From the NCBI RefSeq assembly GCF_024055725.1, contig NZ_JAMXMX010000026.1:51566-115565 (forward strand): a stretch of DNA of 64,000 nt, written 5' to 3'. Source of the stretch: Actinoallomurus spadix (GTDB taxonomy: Bacteria > Actinomycetota > Actinomycetes > Streptosporangiales > Streptosporangiaceae). Of this stretch, positions 30,251 to 38,481 are shown piece after piece. A model generated the notes under the pieces. It was not told where the DNA came from. It did no database searches and saw only the letters and a list, made by a program, of their open reading frames with translations. The position numbers and the translations under genes were made by a program. Each line of letters opens with the position of its first letter. Position 1 is the first letter of the stretch.

Positions 30251-30457
30251 ATGGCATCAGTGGCGCGTGTCACCGAGATCAGCGCGATCTCGGAGTCGAG
30301 TTTCGAGGACGCCGTGAAGGTCGGCATCAGCCGGGCCGCGGAGACCCTCCGCAAGCTCCAGTCCGCCTGGATCAAGGAGATGGAGGTCCAGATCTCCGAG
30401 AACGGCGACATCAGCGGCTACAAGGTCAACATGCTGGTCACGTTCGTTCTCGAGTAG
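30251..30457 (+). CDS. Dodecin-family flavin-binding protein
   Basis: Dodecins are ~70-residue proteins that assemble into hollow dodecamers and store or buffer flavins or CoA. The 68-residue product shows the family pattern: a beta strand (VARVTEISAIS), one helix (FEDAVKVGISRAAETLRK), Trp40 in the flavin-stacking position, and two strands ending GYKVNMLVTFVLE. It is a single gene between glmM and a convergent membrane protein. The function is assigned from family knowledge. Confidence 0.88.
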   Translation: MASVARVTEISAISESSFEDAVKVGISRAAETLRKLQSAWIKEMEVQISENGDISGYKVNMLVTFVLE

Positions 30458-30469
30458 GGCCCGTACGGC

Positions 30470-30709
30470 TCAGGACGCGGGATGGCGGCGCTTCTTGGCC
30501 TTGTCGATCCGGTCCAGCAGGACGACCGCCGCGACGACGACGAACGCGGACACGATCCACCAGAGGGGACCGGGCAGGCGCAGGGCCAGGGCCAGCCGTG
30601 GGCGCCACCCGAAGATCTTGGCGCCGAACGGATACAGCCCCTGGTGGAAGCCGAGCCAGAGCACCACGAACGACAGCAGGTCGTACGCCTTGGGATCCTT
30701 CATGGTCAT
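30470..30709 (-). CDS. Small two-helix membrane protein
   Basis: The product is 79 residues if it starts at ATG 30709; ATG 30703 is two codons later. It has two hydrophobic segments (about 10-27 and 47-65) and a basic C-terminus DKAKKRRHPAS. No family is recognised. The frame stays open far upstream, but that part is Pro/Arg-rich and unlikely to be coding. It ends 12 nt from the convergent dodecin gene. Confidence 0.6.
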   Translation of the reverse strand: MTMKDPKAYDLLSFVVLWLGFHQGLYPFGAKIFGWRPRLALALRLPGPLWWIVSAFVVVAAVVLLDRIDKAKKRRHPAS

Positions 30710-30911
30710 CCAGCGTGGCGGTGAGGGGCGTCCCGGAGGAAGCGACCATGGTCTATTCCGCACGGCCGGCGGTTCACCCGCCACTCGCCGCCCGGATACG
30801 CCGAAGCCGGCCGAACGCCCGGTCCGCTGACAGGCGATCGGCCGGCCGGCGTCCGTCTCGAAGTCCCCGGCCGAAGGACAGCGGCGCTTTGAGACAGGCC
30901 CTGACGGCGGA

Positions 30912-31628
30912 TCAGTCGGTGCCGGTGACGGAGAGGGTGCGGAGCTTCCAGCCGGCGTACGCGACACCGGCGACGGTGACGACGATCAGCAGCGGAACCG
31001 CCGTGGACGAGGCGACGTCCGCCTTGACGGCGGTCGCGTTGGTCACCATGTCGGCGACGCTGATGCCCCACTGGCGGATCGAGAGGGTCTTGGCGCCGGG
31101 GGCGTACCGGGCGATGAGGTTCTCCCAGACCAGGGCGTAGATCAGGCCGATGGTCACCGCGAACCGGCTGAGCACCGCGATCGCCAGGAACAGCGCGCAG
31201 TAGGCGACGCCCGCGACCAGCGCGCCCAGCGCGAACCCGGTCGCCAGGCCCGCGGTCATCCCGGTCATGATGACGCCCGCGACGAACATCGGCACGACGC
31301 CGAAGGCGACCACGAGGACGACCGAGACGACGTACTTCGTCGTGGAGATCACGGGCCGCGCGATCGGCTTGGTCATGATGTACATGATCTGGCCGTCGTC
31401 GATCTCCGGCCCGATCACGCCGGTGCCCGCCAGCAGCGCGAGCAGCGGCAGCAACGCCCCGAGCCCGAACTGCGTGAGCAGCATGGTGGCGTTGTCCAGG
31501 TCGGCGTGCCCGCTGGCCCGCAGGCCGATGCTGAGCATCAGCAGCAGCGCGGGCAGAAGGAACAGCAGGAGTATGCGCCGCTTGCTCAGCATGGCGCGGA
31601 ACGTGATGGAAGCGATGACAGGGTTCAC
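30912..31628 (-). CDS. ABC-2 type permease (module 1)
   Basis: The 238-residue integral membrane protein begins VNPVIASITFRAML and has about six membrane segments, with the cytoplasmic DDGQIMYIMTKPIARPVI typical of ABC-2 exporters. GTG 31628 overlaps the ATPase stop by 4 nt (GTGA). With the upstream ATPase it forms one exporter module. The substrate is unknown; such modules commonly act in drug, peptide or envelope-stress export. Confidence 0.88.
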   Translation of the reverse strand: MNPVIASITFRAMLSKRRILLLFLLPALLLMLSIGLRASGHADLDNATMLLTQFGLGALLPLLALLAGTGVIGPEIDDGQIMYIMTKPIARPVISTTKYVVSVVLVVAFGVVPMFVAGVIMTGMTAGLATGFALGALVAGVAYCALFLAIAVLSRFAVTIGLIYALVWENLIARYAPGAKTLSIRQWGISVADMVTNATAVKADVASSTAVPLLIVVTVAGVAYAGWKLRTLSVTGTD

Positions 31629-32536
31629 GACGCCACCAGGTAGGAGAAGACGCTTTCGAGGGACTCGTCGGCGGGGGCGACCTCCCACAGCCGGATGTCC
31701 GCCTGACGCGCCACCTGCGGGAGCACGAGGGAGAACCGCCGGAAGTCGACGGCCTCGACCTCGAGCCCGCCGGAGGTCAGCTCGACCCCGCGCGTCGACG
31801 GATCGGCGATGAGCGCCGCCGCCAGGCGCCGGTCGTCGCTGGAGCGGACGACGAACATGTGCGGCCGGTCGGTCATCAGCCGGCGGATGGCGCGGAAGTC
31901 ACCGGACGCGGCGTGCCGCCCGGCGATCACGACCTCGATGTGGTGCGCGAGCCGCTCGACCTCTTCGAGGATGTGCGAGCTGAACAGCACCGTCCGGCCC
32001 TCGGCGGCCATCTTCCGGATCAGGTCCATCAGGTGCAGCCGCTGGCGCGGGTCCATCCCGTTGAACGGCTCGTCGAGCAGCAGCACCGGCGGGTCGTGGA
32101 CCAGCGCGGAGGCCATCTTGACCCGCTGCTTCATGCCCTTGGAGTAGTTGCCGATGATCCGGTCGGCCGGGGCGACCATCTCCACCATCGCGAGGGCGCG
32201 CTCGGCGGCCGCCTCGGGGTTCGGCAGGCGGTGCAGTTTGGCCATCGCGCGGACGAACTGGCGGCCGGTGAGGAAGTCGTACGCGGTCTCCCGCTCGGGC
32301 ACGAGCCCGATCTGGCGGTACACCGACGGGTTCTTCCAGATGCGCTGCCCGTCGACGGTCACCTGCCCGCTGGAGGGGGCGAGGAAGCCGCCCATCATGT
32401 GGATCAGGGTGGACTTGCCGGCGCCGTTCGGCCCGAGCAGGCCGGTGACGCCCGGCCCGATCGTCATCGAGACGCCGTTGACGGCGACGACGTTGCCGTA
32501 CCACCGGGAGACGTCCCGGAGAACGAGCTCGCTCAC
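31625..32536 (-). CDS. ABC transporter ATP-binding protein (module 1)
   Basis: The 303-residue ATPase has Walker A GPNGAGKST, the signature NYSKGMKQR (a degenerate LSGGQ) and Walker B VLLLDEPFNGMDP followed by the switch His in SSHILEEVE. The start GTG 32536 lies just after GAGGAGGAAGC; the longer open frame upstream is inside the next gene. It is coupled to its permease and follows module 2 by 46 nt, so all four ABC genes may be one operon. Confidence 0.92.
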   Translation of the reverse strand: MSELVLRDVSRWYGNVVAVNGVSMTIGPGVTGLLGPNGAGKSTLIHMMGGFLAPSSGQVTVDGQRIWKNPSVYRQIGLVPERETAYDFLTGRQFVRAMAKLHRLPNPEAAAERALAMVEMVAPADRIIGNYSKGMKQRVKMASALVHDPPVLLLDEPFNGMDPRQRLHLMDLIRKMAAEGRTVLFSSHILEEVERLAHHIEVVIAGRHAASGDFRAIRRLMTDRPHMFVVRSSDDRRLAAALIADPSTRGVELTSGGLEVEAVDFRRFSLVLPQVARQADIRLWEVAPADESLESVFSYLVAS

Positions 32537-32582
32537 GCTTCCTCCTCGCCCGCGTCGTGGGGGAACGATCCTTGCGGTCGGC

Positions 32583-33473
32583 TCACTTGGCGCCCGCCTT
32601 CCGGAAGCGGAGGTACAGGATCGCGACGCAGCCGACGATGAGGGCGGCGCAGAGCAGGGTGAACACCGGCCCGCCGATCCCGGAGGGCGGTGGTTCGGGC
32701 GCGGACTGCTTGGCACGCAGCGCCCAGACCTGCACGCCGTCGACCAGGTTGAACGGGGCGAACATGCCCGCCCACTGGGCCACCGTGAACTGCGTCTGGT
32801 TCTCGGCGATGCCCTGGACGGCGGCGACCGCCGTGGTGCTGAGCAGGTAGACCGCCATCACGGCGGTGACGCCGAACCCGCGGCGCGGCGTGAACGCGGC
32901 CACGACCAGGCCGAGGCCGGCGAGCACCAGCGCGAAGAGCAGGCACCCCGCGACGGCGGCGAGCCAGTGCACGGTGTGGGTGCCGATGTGCTTCTGCTTC
33001 GTGACGAGCGCGCCGATGTACAGGATCGTCACCGGTGTCGCCAGCAGTATGAACAGTGCGGTCGTGAACGCGCCGTACTTGGCCAGCACGTAGTCGAGAC
33101 GGCTCAGCGGCCGGGAGAAGTACAGCGGTGTGACGTGGAAGCGCAGGTCGCGGGAGGCGATCACCGGCGCCTGTGCCGCCAGAAAGATCGCGATCAGCGG
33201 CTGCAGGTAGACGGCGTAGGCGGAGTAGCGGATGAGCTGGACGTCCCGCCCGGCCCCGACCTGCGCGGCGATCGCGGTGACCGCCACACTGATCGCCGCG
33301 GGCATCAGCATGATGGCGCAGAGGAGGAACGGCATGATCTTCGCCTTGACCGGCCGGCCCAGGCCGTACGCCGCGCGCAGGTTGTGCGTGAAGAGGGACC
33401 GGACGGCGTACGCGCGTCCGAGGCGCTTCCCGTCGTAGTGGCGGTACCCGATGTCGTGGATGACGCTCGTCAC
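32583..33473 (-). CDS. ABC-2 type permease (module 2)
   Basis: The 296-residue membrane protein begins MTSVIHDIGYRHYDGKRLGR and has about six membrane segments, with the loop TPLYFSRPLSRLDYVLAKY between TM2 and TM3. Its ATG overlaps the end of the module 2 ATPase (ATGA). It is not a close copy of the module 1 permease. Confidence 0.88.
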   Translation of the reverse strand: MTSVIHDIGYRHYDGKRLGRAYAVRSLFTHNLRAAYGLGRPVKAKIMPFLLCAIMLMPAAISVAVTAIAAQVGAGRDVQLIRYSAYAVYLQPLIAIFLAAQAPVIASRDLRFHVTPLYFSRPLSRLDYVLAKYGAFTTALFILLATPVTILYIGALVTKQKHIGTHTVHWLAAVAGCLLFALVLAGLGLVVAAFTPRRGFGVTAVMAVYLLSTTAVAAVQGIAENQTQFTVAQWAGMFAPFNLVDGVQVWALRAKQSAPEPPPSGIGGPVFTLLCAALIVGCVAILYLRFRKAGAK

Positions 33474-34360
33474 GAGAAGACCTCTTCGATGCGGTGGCGG
33501 CGGTTCTCCATGCGGACGAGGGCCAGGCCGAGGTCGGCGACCGAGTCGCGTACGACGTCGTAGGTGCTCTCGTCGGCGATGTCGATGAGCAGGAGGCGGC
33601 CGTCCGGGCGGACCTGCAGCCCGGTGCGTGCCAGGTGCTCGCCGAGACGGTCCATCTCCTCCTCGACCTCGACCGCCAGCACGCCGCTGACCTGGGTGAA
33701 GGCCGAGACCGCCTGCGACCGCAGCAGCCGCCCGCCGTCGATGATCACCAGGTGGTCGGCGACGCGCTCGAGCTCGCCGAGCAGATGGGAGGTGACCAGG
33801 ACGCTGATGCCGAACTGGCCGCCGATCCGGCGGACGAGGGCGAGCATCTCGTCCCGTCCGGCCGGGTCGAGGCCGTTGGTGGGCTCGTCGAGGAAGACCA
33901 GCTTCGGGTCGTGGACGAGAGCCTGGGCGAGCTTGACGCGCTGCCGCATACCGGTCGAGTAGCCGCCGATCGGGCGGTACCGCTCTTCGTACAGCCCGAC
34001 GTGGCGCAGCGTGTCGGCGGCGCGCTCGCGGGCGGCGGTGGGCGGCAGACCGGAGATCCGGGCGACGTGCACGATGAACTCGGTCGCCGACACGTCAGGA
34101 GGGAGGCAGTCGTGCTCGGGCATGTAGCCGACCAGCTCACGGATCCTCATGGTGTCGCGTGCCGTGTCGAAGCCGAGCACCTGTGCCTGCCCGCTCGTGG
34201 GTTCGAGGAGGCCGAGAAGGATCTTGATGAGCGTCGACTTGCCCGCGCCGTTGGCTCCGACGAGCCCGACGACACCGGGCTCGATGTCGATCGTCAGCTG
34301 ATCCAACGCGAGCACGCCGGGGAACCGCATGGACAGCCCCCGGGTGGCGATGATGGACAT
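33470..34360 (-). CDS. ABC transporter ATP-binding protein (module 2)
   Basis: The 296-residue ATPase has Walker A GANGAGKST, signature GYSTGMRQR, Walker B LVFLDEPTNGLDP and TSHLLGELE. It is first in the four-gene ABC operon. The ATG at 34360 has no SD but TAGGTT ends 6 nt upstream, so the mRNA is probably leaderless. It is similar in layout to the module 1 ATPase, suggesting duplication of an ATPase-permease pair. Confidence 0.92.
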   Translation of the reverse strand: MSIIATRGLSMRFPGVLALDQLTIDIEPGVVGLVGANGAGKSTLIKILLGLLEPTSGQAQVLGFDTARDTMRIRELVGYMPEHDCLPPDVSATEFIVHVARISGLPPTAARERAADTLRHVGLYEERYRPIGGYSTGMRQRVKLAQALVHDPKLVFLDEPTNGLDPAGRDEMLALVRRIGGQFGISVLVTSHLLGELERVADHLVIIDGGRLLRSQAVSAFTQVSGVLAVEVEEEMDRLGEHLARTGLQVRPDGRLLLIDIADESTYDVVRDSVADLGLALVRMENRRHRIEEVFS

Positions 34361-34366
34361 GGTCCG

Positions 34367-34372
34367 AACCTA
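34367..34372 (-). promoter_or_regulatory. -10 element of the ABC operon, leaderless spacing
   Basis: TAGGTT on the minus strand is followed by CGGACC and then ATG, so transcription would begin at the start codon. Confidence 0.55.
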
Positions 34373-34546
34373 GTGGAGCGCCTCTGTAACCGTCGTCACT
34401 CTTCGGCAGTATTCGCCGCCCCACTTCGGGATGATTGCGGGCGTCTTCCGGACGATGCGCGACCGCCCGGCGGCGGACGGCGGTGATCACCCCTGTCCGC
34501 CGCCGGGCACCGGCCGCCGGTGGGAGGACCCGGTGATGGAGCGGTC

Positions 34547-34612
34547 TTCAGCCCGCGGCGGCGGGCGGCGTTCGGCCCGCGGCGGCGGGGTGGTGTTCAG
34601 CCCGCGGCGGCG
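34547..34612. repeat. Imperfect tandem repeat, period 24-25 nt
   Basis: TTCAGCCCGCGGCGGCG occurs at 34547-34563 and 34596-34612, and with one change (TTCGG...) at 34571-34587. The third copy contains the stop codon and last codons of the minus-strand DUF6295-like gene, so the other two are duplicates of that gene's tail. Confidence 0.8.
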
Positions 34613-34866
34613 ATGCCGGGAGGGGCGGCGGCGAGTGCCGCCTTGATCGCCTCGATGAGCGCGAGCGCCGATTCCTCGGTGAGCTCCACCGCGACCCGGG
34701 CCGCCGGGCCGAGCTCCGGCGCGGCGAAGTCGATGTTGACGGTGTGCTCGAAGGGCGCGTGGAAGGGGTGGTCGACGTACACGGACGCCTGGGTCAGCGG
34801 GAACCAGCCGTCGGGCCCCTTCCCGCTGCCCGCCATCTTCCTCGTCTCGGTGACGTAGGTGCACAT
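34597..34866 (-). CDS. Small conserved protein (DUF6295-like)
   Basis: The 89-residue product begins MCTYVTETRKMAGSGKGPDG and has a compact WFPLTQASVYVDHPF segment. I recall this family as DUF6295, found beside dienelactone hydrolases in actinobacteria, but I am not certain of the number. Function unknown. It starts 5 nt after the hydrolase stop, so the two form an operon. The longer open frame upstream is only an out-of-frame shadow of the hydrolase. Confidence 0.75.
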   Translation of the reverse strand: MCTYVTETRKMAGSGKGPDGWFPLTQASVYVDHPFHAPFEHTVNIDFAAPELGPAARVAVELTEESALALIEAIKAALAAAPPGIAAAG

Positions 34867-34871
34867 ATCAG

Positions 34872-35615
34872 TCAGGCTCCCAGGTAGCGGTTGAACCAGG
34901 CGAAGACGCGCTGCCAGCCGTCGTTCGCGGCCTGCGGCCGGTAGTTCGGCCGGTCGACGGCGAAGAACGCGTGCCCGGCGTCCGGATACGAGTGGAACTC
35001 GTACGTCTTGCCGTGCTGCTTGAGCGCGTCCTCTAGCTCCCTGACCTGCTCGGGGGAGGGGTACTGGTCCTCGGCGCCGAACAGGCCGAGCAGCGGGCAC
35101 GACAGGTTCGGGGTCAGGTCGACGATCGGCCGCACCGCCATCGGGGAGTTCTCCGGCACCTCGCCGACGACGAACGCGCCGTAGCAGTCCACCGCCGCGT
35201 CGAGGTCGAGCGAGCAGGCGGCCAGGAACGACTGGCGCCCTCCGGAGCAGTATCCGATCGTCCCGACCTTGCCGTTGGAGGAGGTCAGGCTCCTGAGGTG
35301 GCGGACGGCGGCGTCGACGTCGCCGACGAGGCGCTCGTCCGGCACGCCGCCCGCCGCGCGGGACGCGGCCGCCGCGTCGTCCGGAGCGGCGCCGGGCGCG
35401 TCGCGGTAGTGCAGGTTCGGCATGATCGCCGTGTAACCGTGTGCGGCGAACTTCCGCACGATCTCCTTGCTCGGCTCGTCGTAGCCGGGCATGTGGTGGA
35501 TGACCACCACGCCGCCGTACGGACCCGGTCCGAGGGGCCGGGCGAGGTACGCCTCGATCGGGTCGCCGCTGTGGCCGGTCAGCGGGATCGTTTCGGCCAT
35601 CATCGCGTCGTACAT
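34872..35615 (-). CDS. Dienelactone hydrolase family protein
   Basis: The 247-residue alpha/beta hydrolase has the Cys nucleophile in GTIGYCSGGRQ, the acid in FGAEDQYPS, and His in PDAGHAFFAVDR, the Cys-Asp-His triad of dienelactone hydrolases. The family opens lactones in chlorocatechol breakdown, but many members act on other esters; no catechol pathway genes are nearby. ATG 35615 was chosen since TAGCCT lies 8 nt upstream and residues before it match nothing. Confidence 0.88.
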   Translation of the reverse strand: MYDAMMAETIPLTGHSGDPIEAYLARPLGPGPYGGVVVIHHMPGYDEPSKEIVRKFAAHGYTAIMPNLHYRDAPGAAPDDAAAASRAAGGVPDERLVGDVDAAVRHLRSLTSSNGKVGTIGYCSGGRQSFLAACSLDLDAAVDCYGAFVVGEVPENSPMAVRPIVDLTPNLSCPLLGLFGAEDQYPSPEQVRELEDALKQHGKTYEFHSYPDAGHAFFAVDRPNYRPQAANDGWQRVFAWFNRYLGA

Positions 35616-35623
35616 GGTTAGCA

Positions 35624-35629
35624 AGGCTA
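35624..35629 (-). promoter_or_regulatory. -10 element before the dienelactone hydrolase
   Basis: TAGCCT on the minus strand is 8 nt from ATG 35615, which has no SD. The spacing is consistent with a leaderless or nearly leaderless transcript. Confidence 0.45.
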
Positions 35630-35783
35630 TCGACCGGCGTCGATCTGCGGTTCGGCGGTTCGTGTCCCCGACCTGCGGAGGTCCGCACCACCCGGCGTAA
35701 TCGACAAATCCCGTGATCGAACCATATGGCAGCATTCATCCGTCAAAGTTGGGCAAACAGCCAGCAAAAACGAGGTGAGCTGT

Positions 35784-36443
35784 ATGGTGTCGTGGCGGGT
35801 TCGGGCGGTGGCGGTCGCGATTCCGGTGCTTCTCGTCGCCGGATGCAAGACCAGTGGGGTCCAGACCACCGGAGATGGTGCGGAACCGCACGCGACCAAG
35901 GGCAACGAGGCGACCGCGCGGAAAGAACTGGGTCAGCTCAAGGTCGCGGTGCCCGACCCGATGACCGGATACAGCCGCGAGAAGTACGGCCCTGCCTGGA
36001 AGGACGTGGACGACAACGGCTGCGACACGAGGAACGACATCCTCGCGCGCGACCTGTCCAAAGTGAAGAAGCGCGACAAATGCATCGTCATCTCCGGTGA
36101 GCTGCACGACCCGTACGCCGGCAAGGACATCCACTTCACCAAGGCGCACGCCTCCGAGGTGCAGATCGACCACGTCGTCCCGCTCGCCCTGGCCTGGCGG
36201 ATGGGCGCCCACGAGTGGACGCCGGACAAGCGCGCGCACCTGGCCAACGACCCCGCCAACCTGCTCGCCGTGTGGGGCCGCCCGAACATGCAGAAGAGCG
36301 ACAAGGGGCCGTCGGAGTGGCAGCCCCAGAAGTCGTTCCAGTGCACCTACGCCGAGAGGTTCATCGGCGTCACGTACGCCTACCGGCTGTCCGTGACCCG
36401 CGCCGACCGCACGGCACTGCAGGGAATGCTCGACACCTGCTGA
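35784..36443 (+). CDS. Lipoprotein with HNH/DUF1524-type nuclease domain
   Basis: The 219-residue product begins MVSWRVRAVAVAIP and has the lipobox LVAGC, so Cys21 would be lipidated and the protein displayed outside the membrane. The C-terminal half has the HNH pattern of DUF1524 nucleases: DHVVPLALAWRMGAHEW, then NDPANLLAVWGRPNMQKSDKGP and EWQP. The likely role is an extracellular nuclease for nutrient capture or competition; this is inferred from family and lipobox. ATG 35784 was preferred to GTG 35775 because GAGGTGA at 35772-35778 is properly spaced. Confidence 0.88.
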   Translation: MVSWRVRAVAVAIPVLLVAGCKTSGVQTTGDGAEPHATKGNEATARKELGQLKVAVPDPMTGYSREKYGPAWKDVDDNGCDTRNDILARDLSKVKKRDKCIVISGELHDPYAGKDIHFTKAHASEVQIDHVVPLALAWRMGAHEWTPDKRAHLANDPANLLAVWGRPNMQKSDKGPSEWQPQKSFQCTYAERFIGVTYAYRLSVTRADRTALQGMLDTC

Positions 36444-36566
36444 CGCCCGGGGGCCGGCGCCGCCCGTGACATTCGTACCGGTCGATCATGGATCGATGAA
36501 TCTGCCGTAGGCACCCCCGTTCCCGCGAGGCTTGACGCGACGACGAAGCCGAGCGAAGGAACGACG

Positions 36567-37334
36567 ATGACGCAGATCGCCCCGACCGACCGGCCCGTCC
36601 CGCGGGTCACGGACACCGCCACACCGGCGGCGGATACCGCCCCGCGGTCCGAGGACACCGCGTCGCGGGTCACGGCCGCCGCCCGGGCGGACCGGCCCGC
36701 GCGCCGGGCACTGGCCCGGACGCTCGGACCGCTGGTGGTGGACGTCGCCATCCCCACGGGCGGGTACTACCTCCTGCACAAGGGCCTGGGCGTGGACGTG
36801 GTCACCTCACTGGCGCTCAGCAGCGTGGTCCCGGCGGCGCACACGGTCCTCGACGCCGTCCGCCACCGCGTGTTCAACGGGCTGGCGGGCCTGATGCTGG
36901 CCGTCAACGTCGCCGGGATCGTGCTCAGCTTCGTGACCGGCGACCCCCGGCTCATGCTGGCCAAGGACTCCGGCGTGAGCAGCGTGATCGGCCTCGGCAT
37001 CCTGATCTCCGCATTCCGCGGCCGTCCGCTGATGTCCGCCGGTTTCAAGCCGTTCATGACCAAGGGCGATCCCGCGAGGATCGCCGCGTGGGACCGCCTG
37101 TCCGCCGGATCGGCGGCGTTCCGGCGCCTCGAACGGCGGTTCTCCGTCATCTGGGGCCTGGTTCTGCTCGGCGAGTGCGCCGCCCGCCTGGCCGGCGCGT
37201 TCACTCTGCCGATCGACACGATGGCCTGGCTGTCCACCGTCATCCTGCTCGGCGCGATCGCCGTCGGGATCGTCGTCGGCGGGACCGCGAGCGAGCCGAT
37301 GAAGAAGCTGATCGACGCCGAGACCTCGGCCTGA
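36567..37334 (+). CDS. VC0807-like integral membrane protein
   Basis: The 255-residue product has a disordered N-terminus with three repeats of the type TDTATPAADTA, then about five to six membrane segments. Features such as GGYYLLHKGLGVDVV, SSVIGLGILISAF and the RLSAGSAAFRRLERRFSVIWG loop match the VC0807/DUF3159-like family, of unknown function. SD GAAGGA is 7 nt before ATG 36567. Confidence 0.75.
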   Translation: MTQIAPTDRPVPRVTDTATPAADTAPRSEDTASRVTAAARADRPARRALARTLGPLVVDVAIPTGGYYLLHKGLGVDVVTSLALSSVVPAAHTVLDAVRHRVFNGLAGLMLAVNVAGIVLSFVTGDPRLMLAKDSGVSSVIGLGILISAFRGRPLMSAGFKPFMTKGDPARIAAWDRLSAGSAAFRRLERRFSVIWGLVLLGECAARLAGAFTLPIDTMAWLSTVILLGAIAVGIVVGGTASEPMKKLIDAETSA

Positions 37335-37354
37335 CTCCCGGAAGGAGGAGAACC

Positions 37355-37465
37355 ATGCGCGCCAAGGGCATCAACTACGACACCGCCTTCCTCCCGGGCG
37401 GACCGAACAGCCGGGAGGTCTTCGACTCCGACGTCGTACGGCGGGAGATGGCGCGCGACGCCGCT
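37355..37465 (+). pseudogene. N-terminal remnant of a conserved actinobacterial protein
   Basis: Behind a strong SD (GGAAGGAGG) the frame begins MRAKGINYDTAFLPGGPNSR, then EVFDSDVVRREMA. I know this as the start of a full-length actinobacterial family that continues with a TIM-barrel-like body (about 300-400 residues). Here similarity ends after about 35 codons, and the frame then runs antisense through the neighbouring hydrolase gene. The rest of the gene has been lost, apparently by a deletion that also brought in the hydrolase. Confidence 0.65.
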
Positions 37466-37518
37466 CCACGGCGCCGAGACTCCTGGTCGTTGGAACAACG
37501 AAGACCCTCGGCGCAGAG

Positions 37519-38223
37519 CTATGAGCCGGGCTCCGTGACGAAGTCACGGAGCAGACCGAACGCCTCACCTGGTGCCTCGCGGAACACTCCATGGCCCGTT
37601 CCCGGAAGGACGTGCAGGCGGACGGGGGCGGCGGTGATCGCCTCGGCGAGGCGGCGGGCGGCCGGTTCGGTGGCCACCGGGTCGTCCGCGCAGGCGAGGA
37701 TCAGCGTCGGACAGGCCAGCCGGTCGAGCCGAGCCCACGGGTCGAATCGGCCGGCCATCTCGGGCGCCTCGGGTGCCTCGACGCCGCCGAGCCGTTCGAA
37801 CGCGGCTGGCCGCTCCTGCGCGGAGCCGGGCATGACGCTGTCCAGCACCAGCTTGGAGACGCGGTCCGGGTGGCGCAGGGCCGCGGTCAGCGCGACCCAG
37901 CCGCCGCTGGACGTGCCCACCAGGATCGGGTCGACGATGCCGAGGGTGTCGCAAAAGTCGACGACGTCGTCCGCCCACCGCTCCCACGTCCAGGACCCGG
38001 GACCGGCCCGGTCTGACCGCCCGCTCCCGCGCTGATCCAGGTAGAGGACCTGGGCGAACTCCGCGGCCGCCCTGAAAGCCGGCTTGAACACCGAGTGGTC
38101 CGCGCCCGGCCCGCCGTGGAGCAGGACGATCGTCGGCCGCTCCACCATGGTCGCCCCGTCCGGCACGAGCTGACACCCGTCGACGTCGAAGTACAGCACG
38201 ACGTCGTTGACGCGGACCCGCAT
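37519..38223 (-). CDS. Alpha/beta hydrolase, proline iminopeptidase-like
   Basis: The 234-residue product has the oxyanion motif LLHGGPGADHS, nucleophile Ser in VGTSSGGWVAL, acid in ACADDPVA and His in PGTGHGVF. The HGGPG motif points to the proline iminopeptidase/S33 group. I placed the start at ATG 38223 (MRVRVNDVVLYFDVDG). The last codons contain a perfect hairpin, GCTCCGTGAC/GTCACGGAGC (37530-37552). It directly abuts the truncated gene remnant on the other strand. Confidence 0.85.
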   Translation of the reverse strand: MRVRVNDVVLYFDVDGCQLVPDGATMVERPTIVLLHGGPGADHSVFKPAFRAAAEFAQVLYLDQRGSGRSDRAGPGSWTWERWADDVVDFCDTLGIVDPILVGTSSGGWVALTAALRHPDRVSKLVLDSVMPGSAQERPAAFERLGGVEAPEAPEMAGRFDPWARLDRLACPTLILACADDPVATEPAARRLAEAITAAPVRLHVLPGTGHGVFREAPGEAFGLLRDFVTEPGS

Positions 38224-38481
38224 CGCCCCATTGTGAGGGGCTACGGCACCGTACGAATTGGCCGGAAGCGGTCCTTGCCGCCGCCGTTGCCGGAGAAGCG
38301 ACGAACCGGACATTCCTCCGGTCATCCCGGCGGCAACGAGTCGACAGCGGCTGCGAAGTGGCTCCGGCCGGGTGCCGTGCGCCTGGACGGAGCGGTTGCG
38401 GCCGGCCCTGAGTGGAACAAGACACGATCGGTGCGGTAGACCGGCCTCTATGACAGGACATGTGGGGGGTCAGGTCGTGGG

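Noticed and set aside
27595..30411. 938-codon open frame on the minus strand
   Set aside because: It runs antisense through rplM, rpsI and glmM and has the Val/Leu/Asp/Arg-rich composition produced by reading high-GC genes backwards. Other long minus-strand frames (1322-3526, 48873-51458) are rejected for the same reason.
34547..34612. CRISPR-like array
   Set aside because: Spacers would be 7-8 nt, far too short; the repeat is a tandem duplication of a gene end.
38414..38440. GGAAC followed by GTAGAC as an ECF-sigma promoter for the kinase/Thg1 unit
   Set aside because: The -10 portion does not match a known consensus and the spacing is uncertain; one partial match in high-GC DNA is not enough.
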